Below the pieces are notes generated by a model. It was given only the letters and a program-made list of their open reading frames with translations, made no database searches and had not been told where the DNA came from. From contig CAVRNQ010000001.1 in NCBI GenBank assembly GCA_963722555.1, positions 434,001 through 498,000 on the forward strand: 64,000 bases of DNA, written 5' to 3'. The DNA comes from Bog-366 sp963722555 (lineage in GTDB: Bacteria; Acidobacteriota; Terriglobia; UBA7540). Made by a program: the position numbers and the translations under genes. Positions within the stretch are counted from its first letter, which is position 1, and every line of letters begins with the position of its first letter. Of the stretch, positions 40,759 to 49,463 are shown piece by piece.

Positions 40759-42669
40759 TTACTGCCGCGGGCCAGGGGTTGGCGGCTCTGCTGCGGGGCT
40801 CGGCCGTAGCTGGCTGAGCACTCGCACCTGGGTCTCCATCTGGCTCGCGGGGGGTTTGGGGCCCTGCTTTTTGTCGAAATAGGCTTTGATGACGTCGCGC
40901 GCGATAGGCACGGCCACGGCTGAGTGCTCACCTCGCAGCACCAGTGCCGCCACGACGATTTCCGGCTTGTCTGGCGGTGCATACCCTACAAACCAGGCCG
41001 TGTTGTTGAATTCGGATTTCCTTGCTGACTGCTGCAATGCCGTGCTGACCACCTGTGCGGTGCCGGTCTTTCCGGAGATCTCGATTCCCGGGCAGCGCGC
41101 GGCAACGCCTGTCCCACCGCCCTCATTCACTACGCCCCACATGCCCGACTTCACCGCCGCAATGGTTTCTTCGCGCAGAGGGAAGTCTCGGGGGGAAGTA
41201 TCCGGAGGATCGTCGCCCAGCGCCCGCAACTGGTCCTGAAATGCCACGTGCGGCCGATGAAAGACTCCACCCATGGCGATGCCGCCAATCGTATTGGCCA
41301 ATTGAATGGGCGTGACCATGACGGCGCCTTGGCCAGTCGCCACCGAAATCGTTTCGCCCGCCCACCATTTGCGCTTGAAAACGCGTTGCACCCAGTCCGG
41401 AGAGGGGATCAACCCCGGCGCCTCGGAGGGCAAGTCGATGCCCGTCCGTGCCCCCAGGCCCAAGCGCTTGGCGAAATAATCGATCTTCTCAATTCCCAGC
41501 ATCTTTCCCATGGTGTAAAAGTACACGTCACAAGATTCGCGGATGGCGGTGTGTATGTTTACGGCGCCGTGGGCTTTATGTTTCTCGAACACCCAGTCGT
41601 GATAGAGGTGTCCGTAAATCGTGACGGCGCCCGCGCAGTGCACGATGAAATCGGGTTTGACTGTGTCCGTCTCCAGCGCCGCGGCGGCCGTCACGATCTT
41701 GAACACCGAACCCGGCGCGAGTTGCGCCTGGATGGCCTTGTTCATGAGCGGCTTGAGTGGGTCGCTGGTGAGCTGCTCCCACTCTTTCGGGTCGATGCGC
41801 TTGGCGAAGTCGTTGGGGTCGAAGGAAGGGTGGCTGACCATGGCCAGGACTTCACCCGTACGTGGATCAATCGCCACTACCGCCCCCGCGCGATCTCCGA
41901 GAGAAGCCTCTGCCACCATCTGTAGGTCCAGATCGAGGGTGAGGCGCAGATCGTTTCCGGGCAGCGCGTTAAGGGTGGTGAGCAAGCCCATTTCCTGCCC
42001 GCGGCTGTTCACCACCACACGCCGCATGCCGTCGCGGCCGGAGAGAATCTGGTTGTATTCGCCTTCGATGCCGGATTTGCCCACCACGTCCCCTGGTCTG
42101 TAGGTGGAGCCGAGCTTGGCGATCGCCTCCTCTGAAACCTCGCCCACATAGCCGAGCAGAGCGGCCGCCACCTGCCGCTTGGGATAGAGTCGCTGCTGGA
42201 CCTGAATCAGGTCGAGTTCCGGGTACTCCACGCGGTGGGACTCAACGAAGGCAATGTCCTCGAGCGAGGCGGATTGTTTCAACAGCAAGGGCTGAAAACG
42301 CGGCAGCTTCGCGGTACGCTCCAGAAGGCGTTCGAGCTCGGCCGGGTCAAGTTGCAGGCCGCGCGCGATGCCCGCCCGGCGCTCCGGCGCCAGGGTAGTC
42401 GACGACTCGCGCATCAGCAATACGCTGAAAGCCGGGAAGTTGTCAGCCAGCACCCGGCCCTCGCGGTCCAGGATTCGGCCGCGTGGCGCGATGACGGGGA
42501 GGTTGCGGATGCGGTTGCGCTCGGCCAGGTCCTGATACTGCCGGTGCTCCCCGATTTGCAGTCGCCAGTATCCAATCAGCAAGCCGAGGAAGCTCACCGC
42601 GATGGCATACTGAAGGAGAGCAATCTTCCAGGCGGGAGGACGTTCGTCACTGGGAAATCGGACTTCCAT
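40759..42669 (-). CDS. mrdA: Penicillin-binding protein 2 (transpeptidase of the rod complex)
   Basis: A 636-residue class B penicillin-binding protein. One N-terminal membrane segment (about 17-35) precedes the pedestal domain (RNLPVIAPRGRILDREGRVL). The transpeptidase domain has the active-site SVFK (Ser321, Lys324), SCD (379-381) and KTG (about 540, in SGKTGTAQV). Start MEVRFPSDERPPAW is chosen at 42669 over an upstream in-frame ATG. It crosslinks peptidoglycan made by RodA. mreB, mreC and mreD are not in the window. Confidence 0.95.
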   Translation of the reverse strand: MEVRFPSDERPPAWKIALLQYAIAVSFLGLLIGYWRLQIGEHRQYQDLAERNRIRNLPVIAPRGRILDREGRVLADNFPAFSVLLMRESSTTLAPERRAGIARGLQLDPAELERLLERTAKLPRFQPLLLKQSASLEDIAFVESHRVEYPELDLIQVQQRLYPKRQVAAALLGYVGEVSEEAIAKLGSTYRPGDVVGKSGIEGEYNQILSGRDGMRRVVVNSRGQEMGLLTTLNALPGNDLRLTLDLDLQMVAEASLGDRAGAVVAIDPRTGEVLAMVSHPSFDPNDFAKRIDPKEWEQLTSDPLKPLMNKAIQAQLAPGSVFKIVTAAAALETDTVKPDFIVHCAGAVTIYGHLYHDWVFEKHKAHGAVNIHTAIRESCDVYFYTMGKMLGIEKIDYFAKRLGLGARTGIDLPSEAPGLIPSPDWVQRVFKRKWWAGETISVATGQGAVMVTPIQLANTIGGIAMGGVFHRPHVAFQDQLRALGDDPPDTSPRDFPLREETIAAVKSGMWGVVNEGGGTGVAARCPGIEISGKTGTAQVVSTALQQSARKSEFNNTAWFVGYAPPDKPEIVVAALVLRGEHSAVAVPIARDVIKAYFDKKQGPKPPASQMETQVRVLSQLRPSPAAEPPTPGPRQ

Positions 42670-43047
42670 TCCTGCACATGCCGCCAAGGCCGCGGCACGC
42701 CGCCCGGCCTCAGCTTAATGACTACACAGTCAACTCACGCGGAGCCGCAGCCTGCCTGCTCGCGCCGCACACTTCGCGCACACCATGACCGTAGCACACC
42801 GCGCGGGTCAAAACAAGGAAAGAGCGGCGAGAGAGGCAGCACCTTGCGCTGGGAGAGGCGCGCCTCGGCCAAACGCGATGATCCTGTGGCAAGTGGGCTT
42901 TGACCCCGTGTGACTTCCACGACCGCCGGGCCGTCGCCTCACTATCGCTTCCGGCCCCTCCGCCCTTCCATGCTGCGGATTAGGCCTGATGGAATGTTAT
43001 GATGGTTCGGGGTGCTTGGAGTCTTTCGACAGCACTGATTTTGGACG
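42670..43047. other. Intergenic region between mrdA and the MFS gene
   Basis: A 378-base divergent gap that should contain promoters for both the rod operon and the exporter. I see no strong -35/-10 pair, repeat or RNA-like structure; the sequence is moderately GC-rich and no open frame is supported. Confidence 0.3.
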
Positions 43048-44400
43048 GTGGTCCTGAGTAACGAAACCCTATCCCGGAAACCCGCGTCAAGGCTGCCGGT
43101 GATGTTCCGCGCGTTGCGGCATCGCAACTACCGGCTGTTCTTCAGCGGCCAGATCATCTCGCTGGTCGGCACCTGGATGCAGTCGATCGCGCAGTTGTGG
43201 CTGGTGTATCGGCTCACGGGGTCCTCGCTGCTGCTGGGGCTGGTGGGGTTTGCGGGGCAGATTCCGGTCTTCCTATTCGCGTCGCTGGGCGGCGTGTTTG
43301 CGGACCGTCACAGCCGGTACCGCATCGTCATCGCCACGCAAACGGCCTCGATGTTGCTTGCCTTAATCCTTTCGGCACTGACGCTGCTCACACACATTCA
43401 GGTTTGGGAGATCATGCTGCTGGCCGCGTCGCTCGGCGTGGTGAACGCTTTCGATATCCCGGCCCGCCAGTCGTTTATCGTCGAGATGGTGAATTCGGAG
43501 GATCTGATCAACGCCATTGCGCTGAATTCCGCCATGTTCAATGGCGCCCGCATCCTCGGCCCGGCCATCGCCGGGGTGACGGTGGCGGCCATCGGCGAGG
43601 GCTGGTGCTTCTTCGCCAACGGCGTGAGCTACATTGCGGTGATCGTCGGCTTACTGCTCATGAAGGTCACCCCGCGCGAGCGCGGCCGGCAAGTGGTTTC
43701 CAGGCTGGAGAGCATTATTGAGGGATTCCGCTTCGTGCTGCATACCGGCCCCATCCGTGCCTTGCTCCTTCTGCTCGGCTTGGTGAGCGTGACGGGCATG
43801 CCTTACGCCGTGCTGATGCCCATTTTTGCGGATAAGATCCTGCACGTCGGCGCGCGCGGGCTGGGCCTGCTCATGGGCTCGACGGGCGTGGGCGCACTGG
43901 CTGCGACCCTGATGCTGGCGGCGCGGCGCGAGGTGCGCGGGCTGGGGCGCTGGGTGATCTACGCCTCTTCAGGTTTTGGCGCGAGCCTGATCCTGTTTTC
44001 GTTCTCACGTTCGCATCTGCTTTCCATCCTGCTGCTTTTGCCGGCCGGCTTCTGCATGCTGCTGCAAATGTCGAGCTCCAACACCCTCATCCAAACCATG
44101 GTGCCTGACGCCTTGCGTGGGCGCGTGATGGCCGTCTATTCCATGATGTTCATGGGCATGGCGCCCTTCGGCGCGCTGCTGGCGGGCGCCATCGCCCATC
44201 GCCTGGGTGCACCCTTCACGGTGGCACTGGGCGGGGCCACTTGCATAGCGGGCTCGCTGGCCTTCGGTTCGAAGTGGCCAGCGTTGCGCGGAGAGGCGCG
44301 CCAACTCATCCTGGCGCAAGGCATGTCGAGCGGCGAACCACCGGAGGAAATGACCGGTCAAGTGGACGCTCTCAGCAGCCGCAAACCCGCCGCCGGATAG
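43048..44400 (+). CDS. MFS exporter (MFS_3/EntS-like)
   Basis: A 450-residue transporter with about twelve membrane segments. It starts GTG (43048), or alternatively ATG 43102 (MFRALRHRNYRLFFSGQIIS). The family signatures HRNYRLFFSGQIISLVGTWM, FADRHSRYRIVI, NAFDIPARQSFIVEMV and GSTGVGALAATL are present. EntS-like members export siderophores or drugs using the proton gradient; the substrate is unknown here. The C-terminus is a soluble tail. No siderophore gene is nearby. Confidence 0.9.
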   Translation: MVLSNETLSRKPASRLPVMFRALRHRNYRLFFSGQIISLVGTWMQSIAQLWLVYRLTGSSLLLGLVGFAGQIPVFLFASLGGVFADRHSRYRIVIATQTASMLLALILSALTLLTHIQVWEIMLLAASLGVVNAFDIPARQSFIVEMVNSEDLINAIALNSAMFNGARILGPAIAGVTVAAIGEGWCFFANGVSYIAVIVGLLLMKVTPRERGRQVVSRLESIIEGFRFVLHTGPIRALLLLLGLVSVTGMPYAVLMPIFADKILHVGARGLGLLMGSTGVGALAATLMLAARREVRGLGRWVIYASSGFGASLILFSFSRSHLLSILLLLPAGFCMLLQMSSSNTLIQTMVPDALRGRVMAVYSMMFMGMAPFGALLAGAIAHRLGAPFTVALGGATCIAGSLAFGSKWPALRGEARQLILAQGMSSGEPPEEMTGQVDALSSRKPAAG

Positions 44401-44526
44401 CGCTCCCGAAAATCCCTCGGGGACAATTGGCCTCTTCTACGTGCCGTCGCTCCAGGTCGATGAGCGCGGAGGGGAGCGCTGCATTTCGACGGCAGCCTGA
44501 CCGACCTCACACGTCAAACATTCCTC

Positions 44527-44570
44527 TTGACAAGGCTTCAGCCTATATATAGGATATACACCTATAGGAG
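44527..44570 (+). promoter_or_regulatory. Promoter and palindromic operator of the PadR gene
   Basis: TTGACA (44527-44532) is followed after 17 bases by TAGGAT (44550-44555). A perfect 12-base palindrome CCTATATATAGG (44542-44553) covers the -10 region, and an 8-base palindrome CCTATAGG (44561-44568) lies between it and the start. AGGAG (44566-44570) serves the GTG at 44576. The position fits autorepression by PadR. Confidence 0.65.
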
Positions 44571-44575
44571 TTACC

Positions 44576-44917
44576 GTGATTGGAATCGACGCGAAAATCA
44601 AACGAGGCAGCGGCGAGCTGGCCATCCTGGCTCTCCTCGAGCAGGAGCCCTTGCACGGCTACGAAATCTCCAAGCGCATCGCGCAGGTGACGGGGGGCGT
44701 CCTCCAGTTCAACCTGGCCTCGCTCTATCCATTGCTTTATCGCATGGAGAAGCGCGGTTGGGTGAAGGGGAAGTGGGAAGAGGCCAAAAGCGGGCGTAAG
44801 CGCCGCTTGTACCACCTGACCCGAGCCGGGAAGAAACAACTGGCGCCGCTCCGAGCAGAATGGGGCTCATTCTTCCAGGCTCTCGACCGCATTGCCGGAG
44901 TCGCCCATGCCGGGTAA
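44576..44917 (+). CDS. PadR-family transcriptional regulator
   Basis: A 113-residue winged-helix regulator: IKRGSGELAILALLEQEPLH-GYEISKRI (helix-turn-helix), then ASLYPLLYRMEKRGWVKGKW with the wing, and KRRLYHLTRAGKKQL. The start is GTG at 44576 with AGGAG five bases upstream. In Acidobacteria such short PadR genes usually precede MacB-type permeases. Here they precede two membrane proteins that have only the N-terminal permease-prefix domain. The gene overlaps the next one by 11 bases, and it probably represses its own promoter. Confidence 0.9.
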   Translation: MIGIDAKIKRGSGELAILALLEQEPLHGYEISKRIAQVTGGVLQFNLASLYPLLYRMEKRGWVKGKWEEAKSGRKRRLYHLTRAGKKQLAPLRAEWGSFFQALDRIAGVAHAG

Positions 44918-45575
44918 CCAGAGGCTGGTCAAAGAACGCTTGGGCGAACTGCGGTTGGCGCCCGGCCGGGAAGAAGAGATCCTTCGCGAACTCGGCGAGC
45001 ATCTGGAAGACCACGCCACCGCGCTCGAGACAAGAGGCGTGGCGCGCGAGGAGGCCGTGGAAGAGGCGCTCAATTCCGTATCCGACTGGCCCGGCCTTCG
45101 CAGGGACATTGTGTTAGCGGAAACTGAGGAGACGACCATGAATTACCGCACCAAGGTTTTATGGCTGCCCGCGTTGTGCACTCTTACCCTGAGCAATGTA
45201 CTTCTGGCACTCATGCAGATTTTCGGCCCCCTCACGCACTTCTATTGGCTGAACCCCTACATGGGTATGCGACCCTTCTACACGTTTTTAGTTCCCTGGC
45301 TCATCTTGCAGCCCGTGGTGGGTGCGGTCGCGGCATATTGGTCGCGACGCGCGGGCGGCGCCGTGCGACACCAGTTACTCGCCGCACTGGCTCCGGCGAT
45401 TGCCCTGCTGGGTTTGTTCGCGCTGGTGTTGCCGTTCATGCTGGGTGAGCACGGAGGGCACCACATTCGCCTGAGCGCCTACCTGCTGATGACGGCGATC
45501 TGGGCACTGCTGCCGGCGCTGCCGCTCCTAATCGGCGCCGCACCATTCCTGCGAAAGCCCCAGCCGCAGTCTTAA
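44907..45575 (+). CDS. Membrane protein with PadR-linked permease-prefix domain, copy 1
   Basis: A 222-residue protein. The first 75 residues match the permease prefix seen in acidobacterial ABC permeases (LGELRLAPGREEEILRELGE then HLEDHATALETRGVAREEAV). After EETTMNYRTKVLWLPA come about five hydrophobic segments, ending FLRKPQPQS. It has no ABC permease core. It starts inside the padR gene (ATG 44907; padR stop 44915-44917). Its nearest relative is the next gene. A role in membrane stress sensing with PadR is an inference. Confidence 0.82.
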   Translation: MPGNQRLVKERLGELRLAPGREEEILRELGEHLEDHATALETRGVAREEAVEEALNSVSDWPGLRRDIVLAETEETTMNYRTKVLWLPALCTLTLSNVLLALMQIFGPLTHFYWLNPYMGMRPFYTFLVPWLILQPVVGAVAAYWSRRAGGAVRHQLLAALAPAIALLGLFALVLPFMLGEHGGHHIRLSAYLLMTAIWALLPALPLLIGAAPFLRKPQPQS

Positions 45576-45655
45576 GGAGGCTGGCCGAAAGGAACATCTT
45601 CAAGAAGAGTCTATCTCGTTCGTTCAAGCTCTTTACCGCACTTCCGGAGTCGCAA
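45576..45655. repeat. Duplicated remnant of the padR 3' end
   Basis: CAAGCTCTTTACCGCACTTC then CGGAGTCGCAA ahead of ATGCCGG in copy 2 matches CAGGCTCTCGACCGCATTGC then CGGAGTCGCCC ahead of the copy 1 start. Copy 2 thus kept part of the padR tail when the unit was duplicated, although this stretch is no longer coding for PadR. Confidence 0.55.
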
Positions 45656-46318
45656 ATGCCGGACAATCGCGAGCTTCTCAAAAAGTGTTTAGGCGAGCTG
45701 GGCTTAGCGCCTCGCCGCGAAGAAGAGATTCTCCGCGAACTCGGCGATCATCTGGAGGACCACGCCACCGCGCTCGAGACAAGAGGCGTGGCGCGCGTGG
45801 AGGCCGTGGAAGAGGCGCTCAAAGCTGTGTCCGACTGGCCCGGCCTTCGCAGGGATATTGCGTTAGTGGAAAATGAGGAGACGATCATGAATTACCGCAC
45901 CAAGGTTTTATGGCTGCCCGCGTTCTGCACCTTCACTTTGAGCATGCTACTGTTGGCCCTTCTCCAGATTACCGGTTTCCGGCCGCGCTTTTACTGGCTG
46001 GACAGGGGTCTCTTCATCCCGTTTTACGTTCCCTGGCTCCTCGCGCTGCCCATTATCGGCGCCGTCGCAGCGTTCTGGTCACAGCGCGCCGGCGGAAGAG
46101 TTTCGCACCGGGTGTTCGTCTCTCTGGCTCCCCCGATCATCTGGCTGGGGATCATGCTTATCATGCTACTTCTTGCTCTGGTCATCGACAGGCACGTTCC
46201 GTTCAGCTTCAAACTGGAAGGTCTGCTGACTTACACTGTGGCTTGGGTGCTCGCGCCGTCGCTCGCGCTTTTCCTCGGAGCCGTACCATTCCTGCGAAAG
46301 CGTCAGCCGCAGGCCTGA
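45656..46318 (+). CDS. Membrane protein with PadR-linked permease-prefix domain, copy 2
   Basis: A 220-residue paralogue of the preceding gene with the same layout: prefix domain (LGELGLAPRREEEILRELGD then HLEDHATALETRGVA), the shared EET-MNYRTKVLWLPA, then about five hydrophobic segments, ending FLRKRQPQA. The N-terminal halves are far more alike than the membrane halves, pointing to divergence after tandem duplication. ATG 45656. No ABC permease core is present. It probably is co-transcribed from the padR promoter. Confidence 0.82.
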   Translation: MPDNRELLKKCLGELGLAPRREEEILRELGDHLEDHATALETRGVARVEAVEEALKAVSDWPGLRRDIALVENEETIMNYRTKVLWLPAFCTFTLSMLLLALLQITGFRPRFYWLDRGLFIPFYVPWLLALPIIGAVAAFWSQRAGGRVSHRVFVSLAPPIIWLGIMLIMLLLALVIDRHVPFSFKLEGLLTYTVAWVLAPSLALFLGAVPFLRKRQPQA

Positions 46319-46389
46319 GCGGGCATGACACCCCGTAATTCCGGCTTGCCTTTCAACGCGCGCACGGATAAAAGTAATCCCTGAACTCC

Positions 46390-47067
46390 ATGCCGCGTAC
46401 CCTTGATCTGAGCGAACTTCGCTGCACGCGCCGCCTCGAGCTCCTGGCGCTGCGCCAGGGCTGCCGGTTCATCGCGGGCTGTGACGAAGCCGGGCGGGGG
46501 GCGCTGCTCGGTCCCCTGTACGCCGCTGCCGTGATTCTCGATCCCGAAAGAACCATCCCCGGCGTGGACGATTCCAAAAAGCTCACGGCGCGCGAACGCG
46601 AACGGCTGGCGGAGGAAATCCGTGTGAAAGCCGTAGCGTGGGAGGTCGTTGCCGTCTCCGCCGAGGAAGTGGATGCGCTGAATGTTTACGAAGCCTCGCG
46701 CCAAGGGATGCTGCGGGCGCTCAAGGCGCTAAGCCCCGCGCCGGATTTCATTCTCACTGATGCCATGCCGCTTCGGGAAAGTGCCTCGGGTACATTCAAT
46801 ATTCCCCACCGCGCCATCATTCACGGCGACGCGCGCTCGGTTTCCATCGCCGCCGCGTCGATCCTGGCCAAAGTGGCCCGCGACGAACATCTGCACCAAC
46901 TCGACCGCGTTTATCCCCAATACGGCCTGGCCAAGAATAAAGGTTACGGCACGCCTGAGCACCTTGCCGCGCTCACCCGCTTCGGTCCCTGCCCCGAGCA
47001 CCGCAAGACGTATCAACCGGTGAAGGATTGCCTGTTGCCGCTGTTCCCATTTGCAGCGCAGGCGTAG
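46390..47067 (+). CDS. rnhB: Ribonuclease HII
   Basis: A 225-residue enzyme that removes RNA from RNA-DNA hybrids. The catalytic DEAGRG is at 32-37 (Asp32, Glu33), followed by LGPLYAAAVIL, DDSKKLTARERE, and later SIAAASILAKVARDE and YGLAKNKGYGTPEHL. The N-terminus PRTLDLSELRCTRRLELLAL is longer than in E. coli, as in many Acidobacteria. It is a monocistronic housekeeping gene here; no RNase H1 is visible. Confidence 0.95.
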   Translation: MPRTLDLSELRCTRRLELLALRQGCRFIAGCDEAGRGALLGPLYAAAVILDPERTIPGVDDSKKLTARERERLAEEIRVKAVAWEVVAVSAEEVDALNVYEASRQGMLRALKALSPAPDFILTDAMPLRESASGTFNIPHRAIIHGDARSVSIAAASILAKVARDEHLHQLDRVYPQYGLAKNKGYGTPEHLAALTRFGPCPEHRKTYQPVKDCLLPLFPFAAQA

Positions 47068-47160
47068 GGACGAGTCGACGACTCGCCCCTTCCTACCGCT
47101 CGCCTCTCCCTATCGGTGCTATACTCCCTGCCCATCGATTCACACTTATTGAGGAACCCC

Positions 47161-48447
47161 ATGGCTTCACTACTCATCAAGGGTGGGCGCGTCCTGTCGC
47201 CTGAAGATGGTATGGATGGCGAGCTGGATGTACGCATTGAAGACGGCGTGATTCGGGAGATCGCGCCGAACCTCCAGGGCGCAGCGGATGAAACGCTCGA
47301 TGCGCGCGGGAATGTAGTTGCCCCCGGTTTTGTCGATATCCACGTCCACTTTCGTGAGCCCGGCGGCGAGATATCCGAGACGCTCGAAACCGGACTGGCC
47401 GCCGCGGTGGCGGGAGGCTTCACGGCCGTCAGCACGATGCCCAACACCAAGCCCGTGATCGACCGGCCGGAGTTGGTGCGCGCGCAGATCGAGAAGGCCC
47501 GTGGCCTGGGGCTGGCCCGGCTCTTTCCCGTGGCGGCCGTCTCCATGGCGAGCCAGGGAGAGTCGCTCACCGACGTTGCGGCGCTTGCGGCGGCGGGCGC
47601 CGTGGCTTTCTCCGATGACGGGCGGCCCGTCAAGACGGCCGGTCTGCTGCGGCGCGCGCTGGAGCGCACGCGGGACTTGGGCGTGCCCATTAGCGACCAC
47701 TGCGAAGACGCGAGCTTGAGCGCCGCCGGCGTCATCAACGAGGGCCCCGTGGCCGCGCAGCTCGGCGTGCGCGGCATTCCCGGCACTTCCGAGGATGTGT
47801 GCGTGGCGCGCGACCTGGTGATGGCCGAAGCCACGGGCGGACGCCTGCATATCATGCACATTTCCACGGCGCGCTCACTCGACATGGTGCGCCAAGCCAA
47901 GCGCCGGGGGGTGCGAGTGACGTGCGAAGTCACACCCCACCACTTCACGCTCACGGACGAAGCCGTGCTCGCGTACGGAACCAACGCCAAGATGAATCCT
48001 CCCCTGCGCAGTGCGGCCGATGTGGAAGCGATTCGCGCGGGCATCGCCGACGGCACCGTCGATGCCATCGCCACGGACCACGCTCCGCACGCACCGGAGC
48101 TGAAGGCCAAGCCGCTCGGGACGGAGGCGCCCTTCGGCATTATCGGCCTTGAGACCGCCGTGGGCCTGGCGCTCACCGAGCTTGTCCACACCGGCCTGAT
48201 CTCGCTGTGGCACCTGGTTTCGCTACTGAGCGCGAACCCCGCGCGCGTCATCAATCAGCCGCTAGGCCGTTTGCAGGTCGGCGGTGCAGCAGACATCACC
48301 GTTTTCAATCCTGACCTCGAATGGACCTACCACGTGGCCGAGGGCCGTTCAAAAAGCCGCAACTCGCCTTTCGACGGCCGCACCTTCCGCGGCGCGGTCA
48401 CCGCCACGATCGTAGCGGGGCGCGTTGTCTATCGACGTGGCGCGTAG
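47161..48447 (+). CDS. pyrC: Dihydroorotase, class I
   Basis: A 428-residue metal-dependent hydrolase in pyrimidine synthesis that interconverts N-carbamoyl-aspartate and dihydroorotate. Metal ligands are in DIHVHFREPG and SDHCED, with MPNTKP and the catalytic TDHAPH (about residue 305). The start MASLLIKGGRVLSPEDG at 47161 has GAGGA upstream; the longer frame from 47116 is not needed. pyrB, its usual partner, is not adjacent; a divergent gap and another housekeeping gene are the neighbours. Confidence 0.94.
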   Translation: MASLLIKGGRVLSPEDGMDGELDVRIEDGVIREIAPNLQGAADETLDARGNVVAPGFVDIHVHFREPGGEISETLETGLAAAVAGGFTAVSTMPNTKPVIDRPELVRAQIEKARGLGLARLFPVAAVSMASQGESLTDVAALAAAGAVAFSDDGRPVKTAGLLRRALERTRDLGVPISDHCEDASLSAAGVINEGPVAAQLGVRGIPGTSEDVCVARDLVMAEATGGRLHIMHISTARSLDMVRQAKRRGVRVTCEVTPHHFTLTDEAVLAYGTNAKMNPPLRSAADVEAIRAGIADGTVDAIATDHAPHAPELKAKPLGTEAPFGIIGLETAVGLALTELVHTGLISLWHLVSLLSANPARVINQPLGRLQVGGAADITVFNPDLEWTYHVAEGRSKSRNSPFDGRTFRGAVTATIVAGRVVYRRGA

Positions 48448-48455
48448 GCTGAGCA

Positions 48456-48580
48456 GCAGGTAGCGCAGAGTCTCTGCCTTTGAGACTCTGCGGGTCGTAC
48501 TGTCGATGATCACCGCGCGCAGGTCAAATGCGTATCCTGGCGCGGTCCGTGGCGGATGGTGATTCGGACGAACCGCAGAG
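48456..48580. repeat. Dispersed GCAGGTAGCGC palindromic element, copy 2
   Basis: Begins GCAGGTAGCGC (48456-48466). CGCAGAGTCTC (48464-48474) pairs perfectly with GAGACTCTGCG (48482-48492). It ends GGACGAACCGCAGAG (48566-48580). The flanks agree with copy 1 (35024) while the stem is different on both arms. Confidence 0.6.
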
Positions 48581-48584
48581 TCGA

Positions 48585-48650
48585 GAGCCCTCACCCCGCC
48601 TTCGGCGCCCCTCTCCCGCGCGGGCGGGAGAGGGGACGGGGGTGAGGGGG
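48585..48650. repeat. GC-rich CCCTCACCCCGCC-type repeat
   Basis: CCCTCACCCCGCCTTCGGCG, TCTCCCGCGCGGGCGGGAGA and GGGGTGAGGGGG form nested pairs. Related strings lie at 1866-2030, 35895-36170 and 57640-57722. It sits between pyrC and the DUF1579-like gene. Confidence 0.55.
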
Positions 48651-48732
48651 AGTTCACTTACTTGACTGCCCGCTTCTTCCTCACAGGCTGGGTCCCGCAA
48701 GAAAATCACAACGTCATTTCAAGGAGGCTAAC

Positions 48733-49284
48733 ATGACACGAATCAGTGTTCTGCTGTTCGTTCTCGTCGTTTTCTTCGCCACGGCCATGCAGGCCCAAGC
48801 ACCGGCTCCGAAGCCCGACCCCGAGGTCAAGAAGCTGCATGCCGACCTGGGCCATTGGACGTACGAAGGAGAGGCCAAGCCCGGACCGTTGGGGCCCGGT
48901 GGCAAGTTCACTGGCGAAGCCACCTGTCAGATGATTCTAGGAGGGTTCATTTTCCAATGCTGGCTTGCGGAAAAGGGACCTGGGGGAGAGGGGCGGAGTC
49001 TTGAGCTTGACGGGTACGACCCGGTGAACAAGAACTTCACCAGTGACATATACGATGACGACGGAGGCAGATTCTCAGGGGTGCTGACCATTACTGGGAA
49101 CACAAGGACCTACGCAGGAAAGTCGGTCAAGCCGGGAAAGCAGTATCAGTACAAAGGGACCTTTGTACTTGCGCCCGATTTGGCGAGCGGGACCTACAAG
49201 GAAGAAATCTCGGTCGATGGCAAAACGTGGACAACTTACGGCGAGTCTAAATGGACCAAAGCCCAGCCCGCTCCGAAGAAGTAG
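48733..49284 (+). CDS. Exported DUF1579-like protein
   Basis: A 183-residue protein with a signal peptide (about 1-23, ending AMQAQA). The rest fits the DUF1579-type beta-barrel: VKKLHADLGHWTYEGEAKPG, GGFIFQCWLAEKGPGG, LELDGYDPVNKNFTSDIYDD. The last part has the paired TYKEEISVDGKTW and GESKWTKAQP. It is probably a periplasmic protein of unknown role. It stands alone between pyrC and pta. ATG 48733 follows AAGGAGG. Confidence 0.78.
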   Translation: MTRISVLLFVLVVFFATAMQAQAPAPKPDPEVKKLHADLGHWTYEGEAKPGPLGPGGKFTGEATCQMILGGFIFQCWLAEKGPGGEGRSLELDGYDPVNKNFTSDIYDDDGGRFSGVLTITGNTRTYAGKSVKPGKQYQYKGTFVLAPDLASGTYKEEISVDGKTWTTYGESKWTKAQPAPKK

Positions 49285-49463
49285 ATGAAAACTTGGGGAA
49301 CGACACAAAAGCCGTGCGGGCACGCTGTCGAATGGTGCCATGGGCGGGGGAATGCTCCGGCCCCACAGTTTTCTCGTCAATCGCCGGAACCCTCTTTTGA
49401 GCGGTTCATCTCCGTGACAGAATCAAGGTGGGCAATGAGAGATATGCGTGAGAGGCGCGTCTC

